Shown here one piece after another: positions 25,208-34,784 of a stretch of 52,495 nt of DNA. Origin of the DNA: Mobiluncus porci (GTDB lineage Bacteria > Actinomycetota > Actinomycetes > Actinomycetales > Actinomycetaceae); contig NZ_VUMY01000019.1 of the NCBI RefSeq assembly GCF_009695935.1, positions 1 through 52,495 of the forward strand, read 5' to 3'. Both the position numbers and the translations under genes were made by a program. The notes below the pieces were generated by a model. The model worked only from the letters and a program-made list of their open reading frames with translations, ran no database searches and had not been told where the DNA came from. How positions within the stretch are numbered: position 1 is the stretch's first letter; every line of letters begins with the position of its first letter.

Positions 25208-26782
25208 TTATTCCGCGGCGGTTTTGCGAGCCTGATCGAGCCAGGACTTGCGGGCGGCGAGATCCTCTTCGAGGTTCTTGGTGTCCTGCTTGGCCGCCTT
25301 GGCTTCAGAAATTTCCTTCTCGATTTCGGCAATCTTTTCTTCCAACTGACCCACGAGTCCCTCGGCCCGCGCCTTGGTCTCCGGATTGGTCTTATTCCAC
25401 AAGTCCTTTTCGGCCTTAGAAATGGCTTCTTCCACGGAACGCAACCCGTTCTCCAGGCGCTGCATATCTCCGCGGGGAACCCGACCGGCCTCATCCCACT
25501 TGTCGAGGAGATTCCTAAATGCCGCTTTGGCGGAATCCAAATCCTTGATTGGCAACAAAGCCTTCGCTTGTTCAAGCAGCTTTTCTTTCACCGCCAGGTT
25601 TTCGTGTTCCTCGGAGTCGGTCTTGGCGTTAGCCTCGCCGCGGGCATCGAAGAACCCCTGCTGGGCGGCACGGAAACGCTCCCACAAGGCGTCGTCTTCC
25701 TTTCGAGACGCGCGACCCGCAGCCTTCCATTCACTCATCAAATCGCGGTAGGCCTGGGAAGTCTTGGACCAATCGGTCGAACCGGAAAGCTCTTCGGCGC
25801 GCTTAATCAAAGCCTCTTTCTTCGTCTTCACTTCGGCGCGCTTGGCGTCGAGCTGGGAGAAGAAAGCCTTGCGGTGGCGGTCGAAGGAGGTCCTGGCTGC
25901 CGAGAAACGCTTCCACAAAGCGTCTTCGGTGGCGCGATCCAAATGCGGGCCCTTCCGCTGCGCCTCTTTCCAGGAATCCAACAAGCCACGCAGACGCTCC
26001 CCGGACTGTTTCCACTGGGTGCGAGCCGGATCCTGAGCCGCGATTTTCTCGGCAGTCTCCACAATCTTTGTGCGAGCCTCCAGAGCCTTAGCTTTCGCAA
26101 CTTCCCGCTCTTTCGCGAGAGCCTCCTTGCGAGCCTTGCCCTGTTCATGCAGCTTGGCGACCCGAGAGCGCAAACCGGCCAAATCACCAACGGCCATGGG
26201 GGACTCCAGAGCCGTATCCAAAGACTTCAAGGTGGCGTCAATATCGCCGGCCTTCAGAGAAGGCATCCGCGCTCCGGCCAAATCTACCTGTGCTTGGAGA
26301 TCGAGGAACCGGCGCACATAGAGGGCGAAAGGATTCTCCGGCACACCTTCCGGATATTGACCGACTTCCCGTTCTTCCTCCCCGTCCTTCACGAAAACTC
26401 GTCCCTCTTCGTCAATCCGCCCGAACTTGGAAGCTTCTTCCATGGCGAGCTTCTCGGTGGGAGCAATAGGGGCTTGGGCGGCTTGGGCGTCTTCCAGATT
26501 CACGGGACTGAACCGTGCGGAGGGCTCGGTTTCCTTAGCAGCTTCTTGGGTGGCGGCTTCGGTTTCGCGCTGTGGCGTCTCTTGGACCGGTTCTTCAGGT
26601 TTCTCTTCCGGCTTTTCTAGAGGCTTGTCCTCCGCAGAGGCCTTCTCTGTCCCCGGTGCTTCGCCACTTACTGCGGGGGCCACCTCAAAACTGGCAGCTT
26701 CGACAGGTTCTGGAGCGGTGCTGGTAGCGGGTTTTTCAACCTCAGATGTAGCAGCTTTGGTTTCCTCTTCCGCAGTGGTCAT
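25208..26782 (-). CDS. DUF349 domain-containing protein
   Basis: Highly charged, mostly helical protein of 524 residues. The ATG at 26782 is chosen because AGGAGG sits ten bases upstream (26793-26798); an in-frame upstream extension to 26833 lacks a ribosome site. The first 150 residues are low-complexity Glu/Pro/Ala/Thr. Then come repeated DUF349 units (patterns such as W-K-x-A/S-G and D-x-L-W-x-R-F-x-A-A, as in EDALWKRFSAARTSFDRHR and DDALWERFRAAQQGFFDARGE). The C-terminus is a coiled coil. The molecular function of DUF349 proteins is unknown. It converges on rel with a 75-bp gap. Confidence 0.88.
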   Translation of the reverse strand: MTTAEEETKAATSEVEKPATSTAPEPVEAASFEVAPAVSGEAPGTEKASAEDKPLEKPEEKPEEPVQETPQRETEAATQEAAKETEPSARFSPVNLEDAQAAQAPIAPTEKLAMEEASKFGRIDEEGRVFVKDGEEEREVGQYPEGVPENPFALYVRRFLDLQAQVDLAGARMPSLKAGDIDATLKSLDTALESPMAVGDLAGLRSRVAKLHEQGKARKEALAKEREVAKAKALEARTKIVETAEKIAAQDPARTQWKQSGERLRGLLDSWKEAQRKGPHLDRATEDALWKRFSAARTSFDRHRKAFFSQLDAKRAEVKTKKEALIKRAEELSGSTDWSKTSQAYRDLMSEWKAAGRASRKEDDALWERFRAAQQGFFDARGEANAKTDSEEHENLAVKEKLLEQAKALLPIKDLDSAKAAFRNLLDKWDEAGRVPRGDMQRLENGLRSVEEAISKAEKDLWNKTNPETKARAEGLVGQLEEKIAEIEKEISEAKAAKQDTKNLEEDLAARKSWLDQARKTAAE

Positions 26783-26813
26783 GTAGTTATATCCTCCTGT
26801 GACGGGGTAAGCG

Positions 26814-26841
26814 ATTGGCGTTTCCGTTCTCATTGGCGTTT
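26814..26841. repeat. direct repeat ATTGGCGTTT x2 upstream of the DUF349 gene
   Basis: ATTGGCGTTT at 26814-26823 and 26832-26841, spaced 18 bp start to start. The pair lies in the divergent 166-bp region between the DUF349 gene and the MBL-fold gene. It may be a tandem operator for the DUF349 promoter. Confidence 0.4.
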
Positions 26842-26936
26842 ATCTGATTGAAATTTACCAGATACTGCTAACTTTACTGGAATTTGAGGGTTTAAGAAAA
26901 AATCCCCGACTTTGCTAAATACGGTCGAAAATCCGT

Positions 26937-26942
26937 TAACCT
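26937..26942 (+). promoter_or_regulatory. candidate leaderless -10 box of the MBL-hisS operon
   Basis: TAACCT, six bases, then the ATG at 26949, with no Shine-Dalgarno. Transcription is predicted to start at the initiation codon. Confidence 0.45.
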
Positions 26943-26948
26943 TGAGTT

Positions 26949-27683
26949 ATGGATTTTTTGCGGATTGTTTCCCCCATATATGGGGAGAACTGTTACGTCT
27001 TGGTGACGGCTTCGAAAGCGGCTCTGGTGGTGGATCCCGGAGCAAAAACCGCCTCGCGAGTCAGCCAAGTGCTCAGTGAACTTGGAGCGAAACTTGAAGC
27101 GATTGTCTTGACTCACGGCCATGCTGACCACTTGTGGAACACGGCCAAAGTCGCCGCCTTAAATCCGCAGGCTCCCATTTACCTGGCGACCCCCGACCAC
27201 TTCTGGGTCGAGGCACCCGGACCTGCCACCCAGCTCGGGGTGAATAGCGACTTCGAATCCGTGGATGGCGTTTGGGAACCCATCAAAGTGGTAGCTCCTC
27301 GTGCGGAACTGTTTGGTGAAGGCGGGGCGGAAATCATCAAGGGTCTCACCTTGCGGGCGCTGCCAGCCCCCGGTCATTCCCCTGGTTGTACCATGTTTTT
27401 CGGGCTGGCGAATCAGCCCGATGACCACGGCCAAGGGCTGGGATTCGACGGGAGAGAAAACCAGGCTTTTTGTTTTTCCGGAGACGTGATTTTTCAAGGC
27501 TCCATTGGGCGCACGGATCTTCCACATTCGGATCCGGAAGTTATGCAAGAAACCTTGCGTACTTTGCGTTTGAGTGTCAATCCCGACACTTTGCTGCTTA
27601 CCGGACACGGCCCTTCGACCACTTGGAAACATGAACTGGAAACGAATCCGTTTCTTCCCCGAACCCGGAAAGTGACAGAATAA
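26949..27683 (+). CDS. MBL-fold metallo-hydrolase (glyoxalase II-like)
   Basis: Metallo-beta-lactamase-fold hydrolase of 244 residues. Metal ligands are visible in order: THGHADH near residue 56 (HxHxDH), the His of PAPGHSPG near residue 140, FSGDVIFQGSIGRTDLP near residue 178 carrying the bridging Asp, and LTGHGPST near the C-terminus. This pattern is typical of hydroxyacylglutathione hydrolase-like proteins, which hydrolyse thioesters. Actinobacteria usually lack glutathione, so the substrate is uncertain. It lies just before hisS (4-bp gap), as in many actinobacteria. Confidence 0.9.
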   Translation: MDFLRIVSPIYGENCYVLVTASKAALVVDPGAKTASRVSQVLSELGAKLEAIVLTHGHADHLWNTAKVAALNPQAPIYLATPDHFWVEAPGPATQLGVNSDFESVDGVWEPIKVVAPRAELFGEGGAEIIKGLTLRALPAPGHSPGCTMFFGLANQPDDHGQGLGFDGRENQAFCFSGDVIFQGSIGRTDLPHSDPEVMQETLRTLRLSVNPDTLLLTGHGPSTTWKHELETNPFLPRTRKVTE

Positions 27684-27687
27684 CATT

Positions 27688-29001
27688 ATGATGACTTCGT
27701 TATCGGGCTTTCCAGAATATACTCCCGAGGAAAAAATTTTAGAAGACGCGCTTCTCGAAAAACTCACGCGGGTTTTTGAATTGCACGGCTTTTCGCACTT
27801 GGAAACTCGGGCCGTGGAGCCACTTTCTGTTTTGGAGAAAAAAGGCGAGACCTCCAAAGAGGTTTACACCTTGACGCGCTTGCAGGATAAAGATTCCGGC
27901 TCTAAAGCGAAAAACGGGCTGCACTTTGATTTGACGGTTCCGCTGGCTCGCTATGTTCTCGAAAATGCCCACCTGTTGCATTTCCCGTTTTTGCGTTACC
28001 AGATTCAAAAAGTTTGGCGGGGGGAGCGTCCCCAGGAAGGCCGGTTTCGCGAATTTGTGCAAGCCGACATCGACATGATTGGCCAAGACACTTTGCCCGA
28101 CCACTTCGAGATTGAGGCTCCGCTCATCATGGCCGAGGCCTTGGAGACGCTACCGATTCCCCGTCCGGTGGTTCACGTGAATTCGCGCAAGGTTCTGGAA
28201 GGGGCCTGCACCGCCTTGGGGATTACGGAAGTGGATGCCGTGCTCCAGGTGATTGATAAACACGACAAGGTCACTCCGGAGGTTTTCTCCGAGATGCTCT
28301 CCGAGTTGGGGCTGAGCGCCGAACAGGTCGGCAAGATTTGGGATCTGTCGGGGATTTCGGGGACAGACCCGTCGGTGGTTGATGAAGTTCGCGCTTTACA
28401 ACTCGACAATCCCTTGCTGGAGGAAGGGCTCGAAGATGTGGCCCGGATGCTGCGCGCTGCCGCCTTGCGGGGCAGAGACAATGTGATGGCTGATTTCAAG
28501 ATTGCCCGCGGGCTCGACTACTACACCGGCATGGTTTACGAGACTTTCATCACTGGCGCGGAATCATATGGTTCGATTTGTTCCGGAGGACGCTACGACA
28601 ACCTGGTGTCCCAAGGCAAGCGAACTTTCCCTGGAGTGGGCATGTCGATTGGGCTGACCCGCCTGATTTCTATAATTCTTGCGAATAACTGGGCCACAGC
28701 TTCTCGCAGTGTTCCCACGACCGTTTTGGTTCTAGTGGATTCCGAAGAGACCAGGCCCGCAGCCGATGCGGTGGCACAAACCTTGCGAGCTCGCGGGATT
28801 AACACCGAAGTCAGTCCCACTGCCTCCAAATATGGCAAGCAGATCAAATACGCCTCCACCCGCGGGATTCCCTATGTGTGGTTCGTGGAACAGGGGGAAG
28901 TGAAAAATCTCCTCACCGGTGACCAGGTTCCCGCCGATCCCGCCGTTTTCGAATTTGCTCCGGAGCTACTGAAACCACAGGTGGAATCCCAAGATGGCTA
29001 A
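27688..29001 (+). CDS. hisS: histidyl-tRNA synthetase
   Basis: Class II aminoacyl-tRNA synthetase charging tRNA-His, 437 residues. Motif 2 is FLRYQIQKVWRGERPQEGRFREFVQADIDMIG, the HisA motif is ARGLDYYTGMVYETF, and motif 3 is GVGMSIGLTRLI. A C-terminal anticodon-binding domain starts near residue 345. No Shine-Dalgarno is visible before the ATG at 27688; CAGAAT lies six bases upstream. A second ATG directly follows. The next gene starts eight bases before the hisS stop. Confidence 0.97.
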   Translation: MMTSLSGFPEYTPEEKILEDALLEKLTRVFELHGFSHLETRAVEPLSVLEKKGETSKEVYTLTRLQDKDSGSKAKNGLHFDLTVPLARYVLENAHLLHFPFLRYQIQKVWRGERPQEGRFREFVQADIDMIGQDTLPDHFEIEAPLIMAEALETLPIPRPVVHVNSRKVLEGACTALGITEVDAVLQVIDKHDKVTPEVFSEMLSELGLSAEQVGKIWDLSGISGTDPSVVDEVRALQLDNPLLEEGLEDVARMLRAAALRGRDNVMADFKIARGLDYYTGMVYETFITGAESYGSICSGGRYDNLVSQGKRTFPGVGMSIGLTRLISIILANNWATASRSVPTTVLVLVDSEETRPAADAVAQTLRARGINTEVSPTASKYGKQIKYASTRGIPYVWFVEQGEVKNLLTGDQVPADPAVFEFAPELLKPQVESQDG

Positions 29002-30625
29002 GTCCTTGCACGAGTCCTTGCGGGAGCTGGCCCGCCTGTTGGGGGAGCTGAATTTTCAGTTTCCTCGCGAAGGCGTTGCGGCTGGCACTTTGCGAGATCG
29101 TACCGTCCGCCGGTTGACCGACCACCTGGCGGCACGCGGGCGTGACCTCGATGCCCCCTTGGTGGCCGTGTTGGTGGGTTCCACCGGTGTGGGGAAAACC
29201 ACCATCTTGAATTCTCTGGTGGGTGAGATAGGCCCCACCTCAGTCCAGCGCCCCACCACCCTTACTCCGGTTTTGGTGCATCATCCGGATGATGAACTGT
29301 GGCTGGCCGCGGATCGAATCTTGGGAGGGTTCGACAAAATTCGTTTGGATGCCGATGAGGCGTCCGCGGAGGGAAGCCACTCGGAGAGGCCAGTCTTGCA
29401 GGTAAAAACTTCCGAAAAGCTCCGGCCCGGCATTTTCCTGATTGATACTCCCGATGTGGATTCCTATGTGGAGACAAATCGTCACCTGGCCCTGCAGCTA
29501 CTGGATGCGGCGGATCTATGGATTTTCGTCACCACCGCCCAGCGATACGCCGAACCTCAGGGGATCGACTTGCTCAAGGCTGCCGCGAGAAGAAAAGTTG
29601 CGGTCGGGGTGGTCTTGAATCGGGTTGGTCACGGGAGTCTATTGGATTCCAAGACGGGTTTTTCTGAAAAAATTCAACAAGCGGGATTGGGCGACACCCC
29701 GATTTTTGCTATCACCGAAGGCCAGCTTCAAGGCGGGATGCTTCCCGATGCCGATGTGGAGACGCTGAAAAAATGGTTGGACGGCCTTGCTGGGGATGCC
29801 CTGTTGCGGACCGCCACCGCTCGACAGGCCCTTTTCGGGTCACTGGCGGAAGTGCTGGAAACCTCACGGAAACTGGCCTCGATTTTTGCGGCGGAAGAAG
29901 AACAATCCCAGCGGGCCCAAACAGCGTTAGCGGAGCTGGCTGCGTCCCAAAAATCGGCGGGAGAACATTGTTGGCTCGAGACCCCGATTCTGGAAGGCGA
30001 ACCGGTCTCTCGGTTCAACCACTATGCCCAAGCGATCTTTGAAGAAGATTCCGCCGAGGATTCGTGGATCCGGAAACGCTTGAACTGGCGGCGGAGCCTG
30101 TATGGAGAAAAACTTAGTTTGCGGCCCGGTGTGGAGGCTGCCAAGCGCGCCTTGGACGCGGCCCAAGAGAGCTTCATGGCGTCGATTCCTCGCACGATTC
30201 ACCCACGTTTGGAGGACCTCGACCTTGAGCCGAGCCAGGGGGAAGGCCTAGGTGAGGATTGGAAAACCGTGTCGCTTTACAGTCAATGGCACCGCGCGCT
30301 TTCCGGCGCTATTAGCGCTAAACAAACCGCGGACCGCCCTTGGAGAGAGGAAACCCCGGAGGCTATTTTCTTGGCTCTACTGATGGAACTCTATGTGGCG
30401 GAAGAACAAACTCCCGTCACTTTCCTAGAGCATTATCTAACTTCTGCTGACCACGAGGAACTCAAGACGAAGCTTCGGGAAACCGTGGCTGGGAGCGTGG
30501 AGACGTGGGCAGAGGAGGTTCACGAGGCCATGGAAAAACTCGTACCCGCAACCGAAGACAATCCGGCACAGGCCAAGGAAATCTTGAAACTCATCACCGA
30601 ATTGCAGGAGCAGTGGTCACAGTGA
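28994..30625 (+). CDS. dynamin-like / 50S ribosome-binding-type GTPase, soluble member of a pair
   Basis: GTPase of 543 residues without membrane segments. Motifs: G1 GSTGVGKTT at residues 62-70, G2 RPTT at about 87-90, G3 DTPD at 151-154, and a degenerate G4 (LNRVG at 208-212 instead of NKxD). After G3 it has FVTTAQRYAE, which is matched in the next gene by WVTDPQKYAD. The C-terminal half is helical and charged, as in dynamin-like stalks. Its ATG lies inside the end of hisS, and its stop overlaps the start of the second GTPase by four bases. The two are thus co-translated and may form a heteromeric membrane-remodelling machine. No characterised homologue is recognised with certainty. Confidence 0.8.
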   Translation: MAKSLHESLRELARLLGELNFQFPREGVAAGTLRDRTVRRLTDHLAARGRDLDAPLVAVLVGSTGVGKTTILNSLVGEIGPTSVQRPTTLTPVLVHHPDDELWLAADRILGGFDKIRLDADEASAEGSHSERPVLQVKTSEKLRPGIFLIDTPDVDSYVETNRHLALQLLDAADLWIFVTTAQRYAEPQGIDLLKAAARRKVAVGVVLNRVGHGSLLDSKTGFSEKIQQAGLGDTPIFAITEGQLQGGMLPDADVETLKKWLDGLAGDALLRTATARQALFGSLAEVLETSRKLASIFAAEEEQSQRAQTALAELAASQKSAGEHCWLETPILEGEPVSRFNHYAQAIFEEDSAEDSWIRKRLNWRRSLYGEKLSLRPGVEAAKRALDAAQESFMASIPRTIHPRLEDLDLEPSQGEGLGEDWKTVSLYSQWHRALSGAISAKQTADRPWREETPEAIFLALLMELYVAEEQTPVTFLEHYLTSADHEELKTKLRETVAGSVETWAEEVHEAMEKLVPATEDNPAQAKEILKLITELQEQWSQ

Positions 30626-32193
30626 GAAACACCCCGGAAACGCGTTTTGCGCGGGTCAACCAAGCAGGCGAAGACCTCCAGGCGCTGCTGGCCCCACCCG
30701 AGTTGGGCGAGAGTTTCCCCGACTTGGCTCGCTGGCACGAAGAGCTAGCGGCCCTGCAAAAAAGTCTTTCTACTCAGCAGTCTCATTCGGATTTTGCCCT
30801 GGTGGTTTTCGCCGGCTCCAGTGGCGGAGGGAAATCCACCCTGTTGAATGCGCTTGCGCGGTCGAACCTCGTGGAGACGGGAACTGCCCGCCCCACAACG
30901 AAAGAGATTCGAGCCTTCACTCACCCCGAAGCCGATATTTCAACCAGGCGCGAATACACGGGGCTCGCGGATTTACGCGCGGTAGATAGCGAAGATGCCG
31001 GGGCCTTTCCCGAGTGGCTGGTGGCGGTAGAGGTTCCGGATCGGAGACTTTTCCAAGAGGAAAACCCGAGGTTCGCAGCAAAAATCGAGGAGATTCTCGA
31101 CCTCGCCGACGTAACCGTGTGGGTGACCGACCCCCAAAAATATGCCGATGCCGATTTCTTGGCGGATCTTCGCCGGTGGGGCAATCCCCAAGGCTCAGTG
31201 GTGGTCTTGACCCACACCGAGGCATTGGCCGCTGATTCTCTCGACGCGGTGATGAAAGATTTACAAACTGCTCTCGAAAAATCGGGGATTGGGCTTCCGG
31301 TTATGAACGCCACCGTTTTTGACGAATCCACTGTGGCGGCGTTTCGGGAGAAAATTCTCGAGATGGCTACGTTGCCCGAGTCTCGTTTCCGCGCCATGAA
31401 TTTCCGTCTCCAAAAAGTGGCCCAAACCATTGCCCGCGAAGCCGCAGTGAGTCCGGAGGTCGAGGTCGAAACTCAGGGCGCCGAAGAGAAGTTCTGTGGG
31501 CAAGTGGCTCAGGCTTGCGCCGTGGAAGAAACCGAGGAACAGCTACAGAAATCCTATTTGCGAGCCTCAAGGCCCTTCATGATGCCCCCGCCCCTGACCT
31601 GGCTGGCAGGAGCCCAGCCCCTGACCGAATCTCCCCAGTTCCTCCCTCCGAAGACGAACACCGCGGAAGTGAACCTCGCGGCGAGACACTTCGTAGATGC
31701 AGTAGGGGAGAAATACCCCCAAAACTGGAACAGTTTTTTCCACCGTCGGGCCGCTCACCACGCAGCGTCACTCATCTCTGCGCTGGACTTGGCGATGGCC
31801 TCCTGGGAGGGACCGCGTTTGGAAAACAAATTGTGGTGGCGATTGTGGCGAGCCTGGCAGTGGATCATCCTGTTTGCCCTGGTAGCGACCTCGATCTGGG
31901 CTTTGATTTGGTTGGTTAGCTTCCTGGGAGGTGCCCCGATTCCAGGGTTGCTCGGGCCAGTTCCGCTCCCGCCGCTGAGCTTCGGGTTGGCTCTCGTAGT
32001 GGTCGTGGTCTCGATGCTTCTCGGGCTTAAAATCTCCGGTTCTAGAGCCAAGAAATTTGGTGAAACCGGAGCCCAAAAATTCCGCCAGCTCCTTGATGAA
32101 GTCTCCCGTAAGGCTTTCCTTGCCCCACTCCATCAAGAGATGACCCTCTACCCGCAGGTCTCAGAGCTGACGGCGCAAATGGGTGGGATATAA
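30622..32193 (+). CDS. dynamin-like GTPase, membrane-anchored member of a pair
   Basis: Protein of 523 residues from the GTG at 30622, which overlaps the upstream stop (GTGA) and has AGGAG eleven bases before it. A longer frame to 30505 runs inside the previous gene and is not used. G1 is GSSGGGKST at residues 65-73 and G2 is RPTT at about 90-93. G3 is changed to EVPD and G4 to LTHTE. The shared motif here is VTDPQKYAD. Two adjacent membrane helices (about 411-433 and 451-470) sit near the C-terminus, the layout of bacterial dynamin-like proteins with a membrane paddle. It likely works with the soluble partner upstream. Confidence 0.8.
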   Translation: MRNTPETRFARVNQAGEDLQALLAPPELGESFPDLARWHEELAALQKSLSTQQSHSDFALVVFAGSSGGGKSTLLNALARSNLVETGTARPTTKEIRAFTHPEADISTRREYTGLADLRAVDSEDAGAFPEWLVAVEVPDRRLFQEENPRFAAKIEEILDLADVTVWVTDPQKYADADFLADLRRWGNPQGSVVVLTHTEALAADSLDAVMKDLQTALEKSGIGLPVMNATVFDESTVAAFREKILEMATLPESRFRAMNFRLQKVAQTIAREAAVSPEVEVETQGAEEKFCGQVAQACAVEETEEQLQKSYLRASRPFMMPPPLTWLAGAQPLTESPQFLPPKTNTAEVNLAARHFVDAVGEKYPQNWNSFFHRRAAHHAASLISALDLAMASWEGPRLENKLWWRLWRAWQWIILFALVATSIWALIWLVSFLGGAPIPGLLGPVPLPPLSFGLALVVVVVSMLLGLKISGSRAKKFGETGAQKFRQLLDEVSRKAFLAPLHQEMTLYPQVSELTAQMGGI

Positions 32194-32194
32194 T
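32167..32194 (+). promoter_or_regulatory. aspS promoter inside the end of the GTPase gene
   Basis: CTGACG (32167-32172), a 16-bp spacer and a perfect TATAAT (32189-32194). Transcription from about 32201 gives a leader of about 78 nt. I see no convincing T-box or other riboswitch in that leader. Confidence 0.65.
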
Positions 32195-32278
32195 CTTTTA
32201 CCTGGAACTGAAAAGGACCTCGGTAGAACCTCCGAAACGTAATAATCGCATCAAATGGCACTTGAAAGAAGGAACACG

Positions 32279-34066
32279 ATGCTTCGAACACACAAATGTG
32301 GAGAGTTAACTCTCCAAAACGACCAGGAGACAGTCACCCTGACTGGCTGGGTAGATCGCCGCCGCGACCACGGCGGGGTAGCCTTCATGGATTTGCGTGA
32401 TGCTTCAGGCATTGTGCAACTCGTGGTCGGGGAAGAAGTCGTTCACGAAGTTCGCAACGAGTATGTCCTCAAAGTGACCGGTAAGGTGCGTAAACGCCCC
32501 GATGGGAATGACAATCCGGACATTCCCACCGGCGAAATCGAAGTCGTCGCGGAAGACGTCGAGATTCTGAACACCTGCGCGACCCTGCCGTTCCAGGTCT
32601 CTGAACATGCCGAAGAATCCGGCAACGTGGGCGAGGACGTGCGTTTGCGTTACCGTTTCGTGGATTTGCGTCGCCGCCAGTTGCACGACAACTTGGTTTT
32701 GCGCGCGAAGATTTCTTCTATTGCGCGCCGCGTCATGGAAAAACATGAGTTCCTGGAGATTGAAACCCCGACCTTGACCCGTTCGACCCCGGAGGGCGCG
32801 CGCGACTTTGTGGTTCCCGCCCGCATTAAGCCCGGGTCTTGGTATGCGCTGCCACAATCGCCCCAATTGTTCAAACAGCTTTTGATGGTCGGCGGGATGG
32901 AGCGCTATTACCAACTCGCGCGCTGCTACCGCGACGAAGACTCCCGTGCGGACCGTCAACCGGAGTTCACCCAGCTCGACCTCGAGATGAGCTTCGTGGA
33001 TCAGGATGATGTGATTGCCGTCACTGAGGACTTGTTGAAAGAAGTTTGGTCGGTCATTGGCTACGACTTGAAGACTCCGATTCGGCGGATGCCTTTCCAG
33101 GAAGCCATGGATAAATACGGCTCCGATAAACCCGATCTCCGTTTCGGCTATGAGCTCGTGGATTTGACGGAATATTTCGCCGACACGCCCTTCAAGATTT
33201 TCCAAGCCCCCTATGTGGGTGCGGTTGTCATGCCCGGTGGTGGCTCGCAACCGCGGCGCACTTTCGACAAGTGGCAAGAATGGGCTAAGGCTCGTGGAGC
33301 CAAAGGCTTGGCCTACGTGACTATTGACGAAAACGGTGAAACCGGAGGGCCGGTCGCGAAAAATATTTCCGACACGGAGCGAGACGGCCTAGCCAAAGCC
33401 ACTGGCGCGAAACCAGGGGACTGCATCTTCTTTGCCGCGGGGGAGAAAACCGCCTCCCAAGAACTTTTGGGTGCGGCTCGTCTCGAGATTGGCAAGCGCT
33501 GTAACTTGATTGACCCGAAAGCGTGGGAGTTCACCTGGGTAGTGGACGCGCCCTTGTTCAAGCCCTCCGGTCAGGCCGTGGCGGAAGGCGACGTGGCTCT
33601 CGGTCACTCGGCTTGGACCGCGGTTCACCACGCTTTCACTTCCCCGAAACCCGAATGCATGGATACTTTCGACACCGATCCGGGCTCGGCCTTGGCGTAT
33701 GCCTACGACATTGTCTGTAACGGCGTCGAGCTCGGCGGCGGTTCCATCCGTGTGCATCGCCGCGATGTGCAAGAGCGCATCTTCAAGGTGATGGGGTTCT
33801 CGGAAGAAGAAGCTCAGGCTCGGTTCGGGTTCCTCCTGGATGCCTTCAAGTACGGCGCCCCGCCGCACGGTGGTTTGGCTCTGGGATGGGATCGTATCGC
33901 CGGCATGTTGACGGCTTCGCCCTCGATTCGCGACGTGATTGCCTTCCCGAAGGCTGGCGACGGTTTTGACCCGATGACTGGTGCTCCCGCTCCGATTACG
34001 GACGAGCAGCGCAAGGAGACCGGTGTCGACTGGAAACCGGCTGACGACGTCGACGAAGGCGAGTGA
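32279..34066 (+). CDS. aspS: aspartyl-tRNA synthetase
   Basis: Class II synthetase charging tRNA-Asp, 595 residues from the ATG at 32279 (AAGGA just upstream). The ATG at 32255 has no ribosome site. The N-terminal OB-fold anticodon domain contains [19 protein letters not shown]. Motif 2 is [25 protein letters not shown]. The bacterial GAD insertion domain follows, and motif 3 is [13 protein letters not shown]. Whether it discriminates against tRNA-Asn cannot be told from sequence reading alone. Confidence 0.97.
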   Translation: MLRTHKCGELTLQNDQETVTLTGWVDRRRDHGGVAFMDLRDASGIVQLVVGEEVVHEVRNEYVLKVTGKVRKRPDGNDNPDIPTGEIEVVAEDVEILNTCATLPFQVSEHAEESGNVGEDVRLRYRFVDLRRRQLHDNLVLRAKISSIARRVMEKHEFLEIETPTLTRSTPEGARDFVVPARIKPGSWYALPQSPQLFKQLLMVGGMERYYQLARCYRDEDSRADRQPEFTQLDLEMSFVDQDDVIAVTEDLLKEVWSVIGYDLKTPIRRMPFQEAMDKYGSDKPDLRFGYELVDLTEYFADTPFKIFQAPYVGAVVMPGGGSQPRRTFDKWQEWAKARGAKGLAYVTIDENGETGGPVAKNISDTERDGLAKATGAKPGDCIFFAAGEKTASQELLGAARLEIGKRCNLIDPKAWEFTWVVDAPLFKPSGQAVAEGDVALGHSAWTAVHHAFTSPKPECMDTFDTDPGSALAYAYDIVCNGVELGGGSIRVHRRDVQERIFKVMGFSEEEAQARFGFLLDAFKYGAPPHGGLALGWDRIAGMLTASPSIRDVIAFPKAGDGFDPMTGAPAPITDEQRKETGVDWKPADDVDEGE

Positions 34067-34081
34067 GTCGTCAGTCAAACG

Positions 34082-34128
34082 GTGTTTGCGATTAAGCGAA
34101 GGCAAAGATTTGCCTTCGCCGCAAACAC
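34082..34128. terminator. two-tier hairpin after aspS
   Basis: Outer stem GTGTTTGCG (34082-34090) pairs with CGCAAACAC (34120-34128). Inner stem GCGAAGGCAAA (34096-34106) pairs with TTTGCCTTCGC (34109-34119). A five-base bulge sits on the 5' side. Only a short CTTT follows, so it is either a U-poor terminator for aspS or an mRNA 3' stabiliser. It fills the 91-bp gap before the YciO-like gene. Confidence 0.6.
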
Positions 34129-34157
34129 TCCTTTAGAACGATTAAGTACGAGGAATA

Positions 34158-34781
34158 ATGAACGCGAAGGTTTTTGAACTGCATCCGGAAAATCCCCAGG
34201 CTCGCGCCTTGAACCAAATCAAGGAGATTATCGACGGGGGAGGGATTATGGCCTACCCCACAGATTCCGGCTATGCGCTCGGTTGTGCCTTGGCTAATGG
34301 GGAGGGGCTGGAGCGGATTCGGAAAATCCGCCAACTAGATGAGAAACACCATTTCACGCTGGTGTGTCACGATTTTTCCCAACTCGGGCAACTGGTTTTA
34401 GTTTCCAATTCTCAGTATCGGCTCATTAAATCTCTTACTCCGGGTCCCTACACGTTCATTTTGAAAGGTACCAAGGAAGTCCCGCGCGCGACGCTCAACA
34501 AGAAGAAGCACTCGGTGGGGGTGCGGATTCCCGACCACAAGGTGGCGCTTTCGCTCGTGGAGGCGCTAGGCGAGGCGATTTTGTCTTGCACACTGATCCT
34601 TCCGGGAGAAGACGAACCGTTGAGCGATCCGGTGGATGTGATTGCGAAACTCGGCCATCTTCTCGATGTGATTGTGGACGCTCCGATTGGAAACCCACAA
34701 GCCACCACGGTTATCAACATGGAAGATAATGAACCTGTCGTGACCCGCCACGGCGCCGGTCCTGTTGATTTCCTCGAGTGA
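34158..34781 (+). CDS. YciO/Sua5/YrdC family protein
   Basis: RNA- and nucleotide-binding alpha/beta protein of 207 residues. The order MAYPTDSGYALGCALANGEGLERIRKIRQLDEKHHFTL resembles the YciO branch of the Sua5/YrdC family, and TLNKKKHSVGVRIPDH is also typical. YrdC/Sua5 proteins make threonylcarbamoyl-AMP for the t6A modification of tRNA. YciO homologues share the fold, but their cellular role is less clear. A genuine Sua5/TsaC may lie elsewhere. The ATG has GAGGA four bases upstream. Confidence 0.85.
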   Translation: MNAKVFELHPENPQARALNQIKEIIDGGGIMAYPTDSGYALGCALANGEGLERIRKIRQLDEKHHFTLVCHDFSQLGQLVLVSNSQYRLIKSLTPGPYTFILKGTKEVPRATLNKKKHSVGVRIPDHKVALSLVEALGEAILSCTLILPGEDEPLSDPVDVIAKLGHLLDVIVDAPIGNPQATTVINMEDNEPVVTRHGAGPVDFLE

Positions 34782-34784
34782 AAA

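Noticed and set aside
25202..26620. 472-residue plus-strand ORF opposite the DUF349 gene
   Set aside because: Low-complexity Leu/Gly/Phe-rich translation produced by the complement of a Glu/Ala/Lys-rich coiled coil. The minus-strand frame has AGGAGG and recognisable repeats.
32195..32278. T-box or other riboswitch in the aspS leader
   Set aside because: No AGGGUGGNACCGCG-like T-box sequence, specifier loop or terminator is visible in the 78-nt leader.
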